6,454 nucleotides of DNA from Treponema sp. (GCA_031283905.1 JAITAW010000181.1:1-6454); one strand, 5' to 3'. Numbered from the stretch's first letter, positions 1 through 5,887 are shown. Numbers and translations are program-made. The notes: a model not told the origin generated them from the sequence alone.

Positions 1-411
1 GATCAGCGGATAATAGACGCCTATGTTGACGATGAAATTTCCGTGGGGGATTATGTGTTGTCTTCCGGCGAAGTCGCGGCGCTGGTGGTCATAGACGCGA
101 CGTACCGGCTCATTGAACAGGTTATCAGCCCTTCATCGCTCGAAGAAGAAAGTTTTGGACGCGGACTGCTGGAATATCCCCAGTGGACAAGACCTGAAAA
201 GTATGGTACGCTCAAGGCGCCTGATATTCTGCTGTCGGGACACCATGAAAACATACGGCGTTGGCGATTGCGCAAACAGATTGAGAAAACGCTGGCGCTT
301 AGGCCCGATCTAATCAAAAAAGGCTTGGAAGAACATCGGTTTGATGCGGAAACCCGCAAAATTATAGATGACATAGCAGAAATGCAAAGGGGAAAAGATG
401 AACGAAGTTAG
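1..411 (+). CDS. trmD: tRNA (guanine-N1)-methyltransferase TrmD, C-terminal part (5' end outside window)
   Basis: TrmD uses S-adenosylmethionine to methylate N1 of G37 in tRNAs with G36-G37, which prevents +1 frameshifting. The frame is open from the first base and gives 136 residues, a little over half of the usual length of about 250. It begins at the DQR corresponding to E. coli GIDER, at the edge of the knotted SAM site. It keeps the GDYVLSSGE block, the helix Arg matching E. coli Arg154 (ATYRLIE), the linker GLLEYPQWTRP, and LLSGHHENIRRWRLR in the tRNA-binding C-terminal domain. The linker position matching catalytic Asp169 is Glu here (EEESF), by my alignment. The last 14 bases overlap the start of rplS, as expected for tightly coupled genes. 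Identity is very secure; the N-terminal half lies upstream of the window. Confidence 0.97.
   Translation, partial: DQRIIDAYVDDEISVGDYVLSSGEVAALVVIDATYRLIEQVISPSSLEEESFGRGLLEYPQWTRPEKYGTLKAPDILLSGHHENIRRWRLRKQIEKTLALRPDLIKKGLEEHRFDAETRKIIDDIAEMQRGKDERS
386..393 (+). promoter_or_regulatory. Ribosome binding site of rplS, inside trmD
   Basis: AAAGGGGA lies 4-5 bases before the ATG at 398, within the last codons of trmD. It supports the chosen rplS start and suggests coupled translation of the two overlapping frames. Confidence 0.7.
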
Positions 412-781
412 AGCCATTGAAAAAGCTCAGATGAAAAAAGAAGTTGATGAATTCAACGTGGGTGATACGGTTAAGGTTCATTTTAAAATTATTGAAGGCA
501 GGACCGAGCGTGTTCAGATGTATGAAGGGCTGGTTATTGCCATAAAGAACGCGGGCGTTGGCAGGACATTCATAGTAAGGAAAACCTCCTACGGCGTTGG
601 TGTGGAACGGATATTCCCGCTTCATTCACCGCGTGTTGTCAAGGTGGAAGTGACTCGCCCCGGCAAAGTGCGGAGAGCGAAACTCTACTATATTCGTACA
701 AAAGTCGGCAAAAGCGCCAGAATTAAAGAGCGGCTGGTTAAGAAGCAAACCGCTTCCGCTAAAACTACGCCTCATAATTAA
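398..781 (+). CDS. rplS: 50S ribosomal protein L19
   Basis: L19 is a large-subunit protein at the interface with the 30S subunit, contributing to intersubunit bridges. The 127-residue product matches the family along its length: FNVGDTVKV (19-27), EGRTERVQMYEGLVIA (33-48), the conserved VGVERIFPLHSP (67-78) and RRAKLYYIR...GKSARIKER (92-112). It is about 12 residues longer than E. coli L19 because of a short C-terminal tail rich in Lys, Thr and Ala, common in this family. The ATG at 398 is preceded by a good Shine-Dalgarno sequence and overlaps trmD by 14 bases. The trmD-rplS order is widely conserved in bacteria. The TAA stop lies within a hairpin that runs up to the yraN start. I am essentially certain of the identity. 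Confidence 0.98.
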   Translation: MNEVRAIEKAQMKKEVDEFNVGDTVKVHFKIIEGRTERVQMYEGLVIAIKNAGVGRTFIVRKTSYGVGVERIFPLHSPRVVKVEVTRPGKVRRAKLYYIRTKVGKSARIKERLVKKQTASAKTTPHN

Positions 782-787
782 GGCGTA
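766..787 (+). repeat. Perfect hairpin across the rplS stop and yraN start
   Basis: TACGCCT (766-772) and AGGCGTA (781-787) are perfect complements around an 8-base loop. The stem ends one base before the yraN ATG (788) and contains its only Shine-Dalgarno-like bases (AAGG, 780-783), while the rplS stop TAA is at 779-781. In RNA this could hide the yraN ribosome binding site until ribosomes finishing rplS open it. The structure is seen directly; the function is inference. Confidence 0.6.
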
Positions 788-1141
788 ATGGACCGCTCAA
801 AAGCGGGCAGACAAGGCGAAGAACGCGCCGCCCGCGTCTTGGAAAAAGCGGGCTTGAAAATCATAGCCCGCAATGCCCGTTCCCCCTATGGAGAGATTGA
901 TCTGATTGCCCTTGAAGAAGAAACCGTTGTCTTTGTCGAGGTGAAATCGTGGACGTCTTTCGGTATGGAAGACTTGCGGGACAGCGTGGGCAGGAAAAAA
1001 CAACTCCGCATCATAGAGACGGCAAAGGATTTTCTCACTAAACATTCGGAATTTGATGGATTTTCTATTCGTTTTGACGTGGTGTTTATTAGCCCGCAGA
1101 AGGTCGCCCATATCCCTTCTGCTTTTGTGGAGGAAACATGA
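788..1141 (+). CDS. yraN: YraN/UPF0102 family nuclease-like protein
   Basis: A 117-residue member of UPF0102, a small family with a restriction-endonuclease-like fold whose cellular role is poorly defined. Family landmarks are present: an N-terminal helix with GRQGEERAARVLEKAGL (about 7-23), then YGEIDLIA (34-41), VVFVEVKSW (47-55), a Lys pair at 70-71 before the long helix, and RFDVVFI (95-101). Glu36, Asp38, Glu51 and Lys53 correspond to the expected PD-(D/E)xK-type metal-binding set, so the fold's active site looks intact. The length is typical. It follows rplS by six bases with a weak Shine-Dalgarno sequence, and its stop overlaps the next start as ATGA. Location next to rplS is a common arrangement. 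Family assignment is firm; the biochemical activity is not established by this sequence. Confidence 0.93.
   Translation: MDRSKAGRQGEERAARVLEKAGLKIIARNARSPYGEIDLIALEEETVVFVEVKSWTSFGMEDLRDSVGRKKQLRIIETAKDFLTKHSEFDGFSIRFDVVFISPQKVAHIPSAFVEET
1129..1133 (+). promoter_or_regulatory. Ribosome binding site of the zinc-site protein gene
   Basis: GGAGG sits 4 bases before the ATG at 1138, inside the last codons of yraN. It supports the ATGA-overlap start and makes this small gene likely to be really translated. Confidence 0.75.
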
Positions 1142-1599
1142 AAAGGCGTGGCGGTTACAATAAGGAACCATCGCAAAACGGCAGTTCCAAAAAAAAAGGC
1201 GAGAATATTCGTGGCGAACGGAAGGCCGGATCGGACGCTCATAGCCATGTATATGAACGTTTCCGATGGAATCCTCCGCTTCTGTCTACCGATCCGCTCC
1301 CCACACCGAATTGTTCCTGTTGCGGAAAACCCATCCGTGATATTACGGCAGCCGTTGACGACAAGACAAGCGGCGCTCCGGCTCACTTTGACTGTATCAT
1401 AAAACGCTTGACAGAAACAGAACATATTGAAAAAGGCGATGCCATCGCGTATATCGGCGGCGGACGTTTCGGCATTATCCGTTTCGGCGGAAGGCGTGAA
1501 AAACCGGCGTTCAAAATCCTTAAAATTTTTGAATGGGAAAATAAAGATAACCGCGCCGAATGGCGGAAAAACGTAAGCGATCATTATTCTTTAACATGA
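1138..1599 (+). CDS. Small protein with CxxC/HxxC putative zinc site (unknown function)
   Basis: I do not recognise a named family. The 153-residue product has a basic, Gly/Lys/Ser-rich, probably disordered N-terminus (1-40), then a compact domain. Cys59, Cys61 and Cys62 (CSCC) precede GKPI, and HFDC carries His83 and Cys86, so Cys59-x2-Cys62 with His83-x2-Cys86 could bind one zinc ion. A glycine-rich strand segment follows (IAYIGGGRFGIIRFGG, 103-118) and a charged C-terminus with two Trp. There is no signal peptide or membrane segment, so it is probably cytoplasmic. It overlaps yraN by four bases, has a strong Shine-Dalgarno sequence, and is followed closely by mtnN, so it sits in the translation-linked operon. 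Nucleic-acid binding would fit the basic tail and zinc site but is inference. It may be a lineage-specific spirochaete protein. Confidence 0.85.
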   Translation: MKRRGGYNKEPSQNGSSKKKGENIRGERKAGSDAHSHVYERFRWNPPLLSTDPLPTPNCSCCGKPIRDITAAVDDKTSGAPAHFDCIIKRLTETEHIEKGDAIAYIGGGRFGIIRFGGRREKPAFKILKIFEWENKDNRAEWRKNVSDHYSLT

Positions 1600-1609
1600 G
1601 GAAACCGTT

Positions 1610-1645
1610 ATGAAAACTCGTCCGGTAGTGGCGTGGAGGCGGTAA
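1610..1645 (+). CDS. Possible 11-codon leader ORF upstream of mtnN
   Basis: An ATG at 1610 opens an 11-codon frame (MKTRPVVAWRR) ending in TAA at 1643-1645, directly against the mtnN Shine-Dalgarno sequence. It has its own GAGGAAA ribosome-binding-like sequence (1598-1604), overlapping the stop of the preceding gene. Translation through it could couple the previous gene to mtnN, or it may simply be chance. There is no recognisable attenuator and the peptide has no family match that I know. Low confidence that it is functional. Confidence 0.3.
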   Translation: MKTRPVVAWRR

Positions 1646-1651
1646 GGAGGG
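1644..1651 (+). promoter_or_regulatory. Strong ribosome binding site of mtnN
   Basis: AAGGAGGG ends 4 bases before the ATG at 1656, a near-perfect anti-16S match. It fixes the mtnN start and predicts efficient translation. Confidence 0.85.
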
Positions 1652-1655
1652 ACGT

Positions 1656-2375
1656 ATGATTGGAATTATCGGAGCTATGGACGAAGAGGTTGAATTGCTT
1701 CGCTCCGGCATGACAAACCTGAAGGTAGAAACGCCGGAAGACGCCGATGCTTTTGAATTTTACACTGGTGAACTTGAAGGCAAGCCGGTGGTATTGCTCC
1801 GTTGCGGTATTGGTAAAGTGAATGCTGCGGTGGGCTGTGCGCTCCTTTTGCTCCGGTACAAGCCTGATTTTGTGGTAAATACCGGCTCGGCAGGCGGCAT
1901 AGACCCTTGTTTGACTTTTGGGGATGCGATTATTTCCGATGGGCTTGTATACCATGATGTTGACGTTACCGCCTTTAATTACGCCCCCGGTCAGGTGCCT
2001 AAGATGCCGGCGGTTTATCCTGTTCCCGAAGACCTTATCAAACGGGCGGAGACTGCGGTGGATACGTTGAAAAAAGAGGGGGCGCTTCCGAATTCCTTCA
2101 ACCATGTGCGGGGACTTATCGGATCCGGCGATACTTTTATGCATGATCCTTCACGTATTGCGCAGGTACGCGCACTGTTTCCCGCTATAAAGGCTGTTGA
2201 AATGGAAGGAGCGGCAATCGCGCATACGTGCTTCCTGTTCAAAACGCCGACGCTTATTATCCGCGCCCTTTCGGACATTGCGGGCGTTGAGTCACCGGTA
2301 GCATTAGAACAATTCCTCCCTGTCGCTGCTAAACACTCGGCGGAAATTGTCAAGCGGTTGGTAAGCGGTTGTTAG
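1656..2375 (+). CDS. mtnN: 5'-methylthioadenosine/S-adenosylhomocysteine nucleosidase
   Basis: MTAN (Pfs) is a cytoplasmic enzyme that hydrolyses the N-glycosidic bond of methylthioadenosine and S-adenosylhomocysteine, releasing adenine. It relieves product inhibition of methyltransferases and feeds methionine salvage or the activated methyl cycle. The 239-residue product is full length (E. coli 232). It opens with IGIIGAMDEEVELL, where Glu11 matches catalytic Glu12. It has GIGKVNAA (51-58), NTGSAGGI (75-82), the substrate-binding VEMEGAAIAH (181-190) with Met183 and Glu184, and the purine-binding RALSDIAG (203-210) with the catalytic Asp207. All expected active-site residues are present, so it should be active. 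It is probably the last gene of the trmD-rplS-yraN cluster and faces ligA tail to tail. No luxS is seen in the window. Confidence 0.97.
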   Translation: MIGIIGAMDEEVELLRSGMTNLKVETPEDADAFEFYTGELEGKPVVLLRCGIGKVNAAVGCALLLLRYKPDFVVNTGSAGGIDPCLTFGDAIISDGLVYHDVDVTAFNYAPGQVPKMPAVYPVPEDLIKRAETAVDTLKKEGALPNSFNHVRGLIGSGDTFMHDPSRIAQVRALFPAIKAVEMEGAAIAHTCFLFKTPTLIIRALSDIAGVESPVALEQFLPVAAKHSAEIVKRLVSGC

Positions 2376-2409
2376 GCGGCGCGAACTGACGGCGTTGTCT
2401 ACGGAGGAA

Positions 2410-2489
2410 GGCGCGGTACTTTTCGCATTCCAACAAAAGAGTGCGCATCGCATAACGCCTCTCTGTGCGCCGTAGGTGCGAAACGCGCC
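2410..2489. repeat. Nested inverted repeat between convergent mtnN and ligA
   Basis: The 150-bp gap between the two stop codons holds GGCGCG (2410-2415) plus TTTCGCA (2421-2427), complementary to the contiguous TGCGAAA-CGCGCC (2477-2489). This makes a 13-bp stem with a 5-base bulge, and inside it GCGCA (2443-2447) pairs with TGCGC (2466-2470). Location suggests a bidirectional 3'-end or transcript-stability structure. Neither side carries a clean U-run, so I do not call a canonical intrinsic terminator. Confidence 0.5.
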
Positions 2490-2525
2490 AAAAACACGCT
2501 TATGACGGACGCCGGATGGTCCCCG

Positions 2526-4514
2526 CTAAAACAACTCACCCTGCACCGGAGGATGCGTGGGAGTCGCGTCGCCGGAAACCGACCGCATGGCTTTGTCAAT
2601 AAGTTCAAGAAATTGCTTTTCATCAATAACCGGTACGCCCAAATCCCGCGCTTTCTTGTTTTTCGCCGAACCTGATTCCGTATTATTGGCGACAAGGTAG
2701 GAAAGCCCCTTCACCACCGAAGTTTTTGGCGAAGCGCCTAACGCTTTCACCTTTTCTTCAGCTTGACTGCGTTTCATCGTAGTGAGTTCTCCGGTGAAAC
2801 AGAAAGAGATGCCTTTGAGCGGTTGCTTTGATTCATCAGGCGGCTCCGCTATGGTGATGACACCGGTATTAAGCACGGCGTCTATTTCCCGCGCCGCTTG
2901 CCGCAGACCTTGCACGATGGTTTTTGCCGTCACCTCCCCGATGCCTTCCACAATGGCAAGCGCATCGGCATCAGCGGCGCGGAGTTTTTCAAGCGTATTA
3001 AAGCCGAAATCAACGACTTTTTCCATGATCGTCTCGCCAACGCCCTCAAAATCGAAACCCGCGATAAATTTGGCGAGCGGAATATTCCGCGCCGCATGTA
3101 TGTACTTGACGACTTTGTTCGCGGAAAGCGTTCCCATGCGGTCAAATGCGGCGAGTTCTTCAGGCGTAAGCGTGTACAGATCGTGTATCTGGGAGACTCT
3201 GCCCCCGGTAAACAACTGTTTAATTAGTTTTTCGCCGAGTTCCCGAATATCGAGGATTTTGATCCATTTTTCCAGCCGGTGGAGGAGTAGTTTGGGGCAG
3301 GCCGGATTGGGGCAGTACAAGCGGGAGTCTTCGTCAACAAGCGCGGTATCGCATACCGAACATGAGGCGGGAAATACAATGTCCGACTCTTCCGGCAGAT
3401 CAATGCCGGGAAGCGCGCCAGCAGGCGCCACGTTTTCAATTTTGGGGATGATCTCTCCACGCTTCGCCACAGATACGACTGAACCGATCTTAAGATTCAT
3501 CGAACGGATCATGCCGGGATTGTTGAGGCTCGCCCGTTTTACGGTTGTTCCCGCAAGCCGTACCGGATCGATGACGCCCACCGGCGTGTAGGTCGCTCCG
3601 GCTTCACTCCACTCAACAGCGCGAAGCACGGTATAGGCGATTTCAAGCTCAAACTTGAAGGCGATTTGACGCTCAGGGCGGACGCGGCGAAGATCGTCCA
3701 TGTTGGTTTCGCGGTCTTTCACCACAAGCCCGTCTATATCCACGTCAAGGCTGTGCCGCGTATCCGCGATTATTGCGCGGTACGCGATGATCGCCTCCGC
3801 GTCCGTAAATTCCTTTGTTTCGGTAACCGTGAAACCCCGCGCCCTAAGCCATGAGATCTTCTCGATTTCATTTTTAAAAAAGCCGTCGTTTCTGGTTGCG
3901 GAAGCGTCATAGGCGAGAAAAATAAGATCTTCACAGCCCACGCCGTCCTTGCGTCGCATGATGCCGTTTGCGGCGTTGCGGCAGTTCGCCTTATTCGCGT
4001 GTTTTTCCTTCCATACCGTGCGCGGCATAAGCACCTCGCCCCGTACGCCGCCGGAAAAGTCCGTGTTGAGCGCGGGCAGTACGCCGCTCATGCGCAAGGC
4101 GTTTCGCGTTATTTCATCGCCGATTATGCCGTCTCCACGGGTAACGGCGCGGACGAGCCTGCCTTTCTCGTACTGTAATTCAAGGCTCGCGCCATCGAGC
4201 TTAAACTGCACCACGTAGACAGGCGCTTGTATCTTTTGCGCCCATGCGCGAAAAGCCTCCGGATCCGCAGCTTTGTCCTGGCTGCCCATCGGGATAAGGT
4301 GGGCGGCTTTGGGAAAGCCGTCTATGTCATCCACGCCGTCCGCGCCTATTTGGGCTAACACAGGGCTGTCCGGCGCAAGCCGTTTCAACTCGTCCCAGAG
4401 GAGGTCGAATTCCACGTCTGTTATTTCAGCTTCGCCGTTGTAATACGAAGACTGGTAGCCCTGTATGAGATTTTCAAGTTCTATAGCGCGTTTTTTTCTT
4501 TGCAGATCGGTCAT
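2526..4514 (-). CDS. ligA: NAD+-dependent DNA ligase LigA (divergent)
   Basis: LigA seals nicks during replication and repair using NAD+. I choose the ATG at 4514 (662 residues) rather than the one at 4526, because GGAG (4524-4521) is well placed only for the inner start. Domains in order: Ia NAD+-binding helices (1-about 60); adenylation domain with KLDG (105-108, adenylated Lys105), RGDG (126-129), VRGEV (Glu160), RNAANG (Arg179), DGLVVK (261-266) and the IAFKF lysine (287); OB fold with TPVGV...PVRLAG; zinc finger Cys385, 388, 401, 406; helix-hairpin-helix region (about 435-540); and C-terminal BRCT (about 564-641). The length is normal and no frameshift is seen. Several usually invariant positions differ by my alignment to E. 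coli: His23 is Tyr, Tyr35 is Phe, Glu113 is Gln, and the GRTG turn of the OB fold is missing. It is a real ligase by architecture, probably the cell's replicative one. It is convergent with mtnN. Confidence 0.95.
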   Translation of the reverse strand: MTDLQRKKRAIELENLIQGYQSSYYNGEAEITDVEFDLLWDELKRLAPDSPVLAQIGADGVDDIDGFPKAAHLIPMGSQDKAADPEAFRAWAQKIQAPVYVVQFKLDGASLELQYEKGRLVRAVTRGDGIIGDEITRNALRMSGVLPALNTDFSGGVRGEVLMPRTVWKEKHANKANCRNAANGIMRRKDGVGCEDLIFLAYDASATRNDGFFKNEIEKISWLRARGFTVTETKEFTDAEAIIAYRAIIADTRHSLDVDIDGLVVKDRETNMDDLRRVRPERQIAFKFELEIAYTVLRAVEWSEAGATYTPVGVIDPVRLAGTTVKRASLNNPGMIRSMNLKIGSVVSVAKRGEIIPKIENVAPAGALPGIDLPEESDIVFPASCSVCDTALVDEDSRLYCPNPACPKLLLHRLEKWIKILDIRELGEKLIKQLFTGGRVSQIHDLYTLTPEELAAFDRMGTLSANKVVKYIHAARNIPLAKFIAGFDFEGVGETIMEKVVDFGFNTLEKLRAADADALAIVEGIGEVTAKTIVQGLRQAAREIDAVLNTGVITIAEPPDESKQPLKGISFCFTGELTTMKRSQAEEKVKALGASPKTSVVKGLSYLVANNTESGSAKNKKARDLGVPVIDEKQFLELIDKAMRSVSGDATPTHPPVQGELF

Positions 4515-4520
4515 AAATGA

Positions 4521-4524
4521 CTCC
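4521..4524 (-). promoter_or_regulatory. Ribosome binding site deciding the ligA start
   Basis: On the minus strand GGAG lies six bases before the ATG at 4514, within what would be codons 1-2 of the longer frame starting at 4526. No Shine-Dalgarno sequence precedes the outer ATG. The shorter protein is therefore preferred. Confidence 0.6.
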
Positions 4525-4534
4525 ATTATTTCGT

Positions 4535-4540
4535 AATATA
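4535..4540 (-). promoter_or_regulatory. Possible -10 element for ligA
   Basis: TATATT on the minus strand lies about 20 bases before the ligA start codon at 4514. No convincing -35 hexamer is present at 16-18 bases upstream, and the leader would be very short. Treat as weak. Confidence 0.2.
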
Positions 4541-4554
4541 GAAACTGATTAAAA

Positions 4555-4584
4555 ATGGTTTCGGCTTAAACCAGCTTCAACCAT
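4555..4584. repeat. Small alternative hairpins upstream of ligA
   Basis: TGGTTT (4556-4561) pairs with AAACCA (4568-4573) around a 6-base loop, while ATGGTT (4555-4560) can instead pair with AACCAT (4579-4584). The two structures exclude each other. They lie at the edge of the gene-poor region beside a possible insertion-sequence end. Confidence 0.4.
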
Positions 4585-4900
4585 GCGCCACGCAAAACCG
4601 TATCCTCGTTCCATCGGCAACGCAGTGGCTTAGGCGAGCACAATCTGTCTTAATGTATAGTTGAGTCGCAACTAATGCTTTTCAGAGCGGCTCTGCCGTG
4701 TGGTTGTTGAGTGGAAGTCCAGAATCTAACATCAGGCCGCAAACGGTTGCCATAGACGCCACGCCCTCTGTGGCGGGGAGGCTCATCACTAGGTTTTCCA
4801 TATAACTTCTTGAATGACAATATTGCCATACAAGCGTTTTTATCCTAAAGATAACCCAATTATAAGGAGAGAGCACCGTTTTGTCAATAGTTCGCAATGC
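4585..4900 (-). pseudogene. Possible IS200/IS605 (TnpB 3'-end/omega-RNA-like) relic; otherwise empty intergenic DNA
   Basis: No convincing gene is found between the ligA start and about 4948. A minus-strand frame (4897 to 4682, 71 codons) ends in a segment, about residues 33-71, with PATEGVAS...TVCG and a polar C-terminus. Its style recalls the loose C-terminal tail of TnpB proteins after the last catalytic segment. The roughly 130 bases after its stop are moderately GC-rich and carry small hairpins, as the transposon right end and omega RNA would. No RuvC motif, zinc finger or tnpA is visible, so at most a 3' scrap remains. This is pattern resemblance only, and chance is a real alternative. 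Confidence 0.25.
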
Positions 4901-4948
4901 CTCATAATTAATCTAGTCGAAAAGGGACGGTTGCCCAGAAACAAAAAC

Positions 4949-5164
4949 CTAGCCAAAATCAGGCCGCCAGGGCCCGGCCATCCTCCTGGCTGCCGGGTTA
5001 TACCCCGACCTCCGCCGCGGTAACCCGGCCTCGCGCTCCGGTGAAACTTCAGGCGATTCCGTCAGCCGTTCATAGGGCGTCCCCGACTCCTTTTCGTAGA
5101 CATTCCGGCAGCGGCCATCCGCCTGTTTCTCTTTGTCAACCGGACGGCGAGTTGTCGTCCTCAA
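4949..5164 (-). pseudogene. C-terminal remnant of an integrase-core (DDE) transposase
   Basis: This 71-codon minus-strand frame contains a VYEKESGTPYERLTESPEVS block followed by a basic stretch and a YNP motif. The pattern resembles the end of integrase-catalytic-domain transposases, where (V/K)YD..KTPY(Q/E)R-(L/V)-SP-x-(V/I)S is followed by L....LNPV.LRR. Only this tail is present: there is no DDE catalytic core, the frame has no ATG (it opens with TTG), and an in-frame stop lies just upstream at 5173-5171, in AT-rich DNA. The 3' part degenerates into a GC-rich palindrome (4992-5029). It appears to be an insertion-sequence scrap joined to unrelated AT-rich DNA at about 5160. Family assignment is from motif memory, not a search. 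Confidence 0.5.
4992..5029. repeat. 9-bp perfect inverted repeat in GC-rich DNA
   Basis: GCCGGGTTA (4992-5000) and TAACCCGGC (5021-5029) are perfect complements around a 20-base GC-rich loop. The repeat lies inside the transposase remnant near its C-terminal end, so it may be part of an insertion-sequence end. Confidence 0.5.
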
Positions 5165-5471
5165 GAAGTACTAGTTTTCTATCCTGATCTTTTTTACATT
5201 CTTTAACATATGTAACTACCTCTTCTCTTGGTAATTTATTTACTGACTTCATAAAATTATTATAATTTTCAGTATTATTTAAGGTAGAATGTTTATTTAT
5301 TGCAGAGGCGACATAGTTTTCCAAGCGACTAAAACAAATCTCTAACGAACAGTTGTCAGGGCCATAAAGCATATAATCGCCGCCTGTTTTATTGATGTCA
5401 TGTTCTGTCCATTGTCCTTTTTCATATCTATAAATATGGGTTTTTCCAACATTACCTGTAAAATATTTCAA
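5136..5471 (-). pseudogene. AT-rich orphan reading frame, probably 5'-truncated and fused at its 3' end
   Basis: I do not recognise this protein. The frame gives up to 111 residues from a TTG, with no Shine-Dalgarno sequence, and it stays open upstream to about 5555 without any ATG, so the true start seems to be missing. The amino-acid make-up is natural for an AT-rich gene: Asn, Lys and Tyr rich, soluble, with a C-terminal charged helix (LPREEVVTYVKECKKDQD). No signal peptide or membrane segment is seen. The last eight or so codons (5139-5162, DDNSPSG) lie in the GC-rich transposase-derived DNA in another frame, so the C-terminus is created by a junction at about 5160. Base composition differs sharply from its flanks, pointing to transfer and decay. 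It could still be expressed as a small protein, but I think that less likely. Confidence 0.4.
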
Positions 5472-5524
5472 AAGAAATCTTGAATTAATTTGAATTAAAA
5501 TGTTGATACTGCATCTTGTTTTAC

Positions 5525-5887
5525 TTAAAATCTCCGGCAGGCACGTACGCGCCCGTTATCATAACCTAACCCTACTTGACCATTAGAAAAATCCACAAAA
5601 TAAGCCGCGCCTGGATATGTAGAACCGTTAGGATAGCAACTAGAAGACCAGTATTGTATTGGTTTAAAACCTCCATTTCTATTATTACGAATATTTGTAT
5701 ACGTCATAAGAAGTTCGTCTAAACTGGAAAGATACCAATCATCATAGTTGTTATAAACAAGAGTATCACATATCCAAGGTGCGGTATTACCATTATTTAT
5801 TTTTAATTTTTCCAAATAGACACGAGTATTTCTTAAGTTCAGCGCTAAATGAACGAAGTAATTTCTGCTATCATAAGGTACATCATG
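5525..5887 (-). pseudogene. C-terminal fragment of a DUF1566/FISUMP (C-type-lectin-fold) protein
   Basis: The frame reads the typical C-terminal half of DUF1566-type domains: YNNYDDWYLSSLDELLMTY (usually DWYLPS..EL), then IQYWSSS, then AAYFVDFSNGQV, and ends in RVRACRRF, matching the usual RVRAVR close. Family-like sequence continues upstream of the first possible start (TTG at 5815), with NLRNTRVYLEKL also fitting the domain, but no ATG or ribosome binding site is found before the composition jumps to GC-rich hairpin DNA at about 5888. The gene is therefore 5'-truncated, lacking the signal peptide and N-terminal half that such surface proteins normally have. These domains adopt a lectin-like fold and are frequent targets of diversity-generating retroelements. 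No reverse transcriptase or template repeat is visible here. Confidence 0.65.

Noticed and set aside
886..1584. Minus-strand open frame of 232 codons opposite yraN and the zinc-site gene
   Set aside because: It is antisense to two genes with good ribosome binding sites and tight spacing, and shows no recognisable domain.
2782..3591. Long plus-strand open frame of 269 codons opposite ligA
   Set aside because: It is the antisense shadow of ligA, Ser/Ala-rich with no domain; ligA on the other strand has complete family motifs.
769..4911. An identical 13-base sequence, GCCTCATAATTAA, at 769-781 and 4899-4911
   Set aside because: The flanks do not match, and one shared 13-mer in a window of this size is not improbable by chance.
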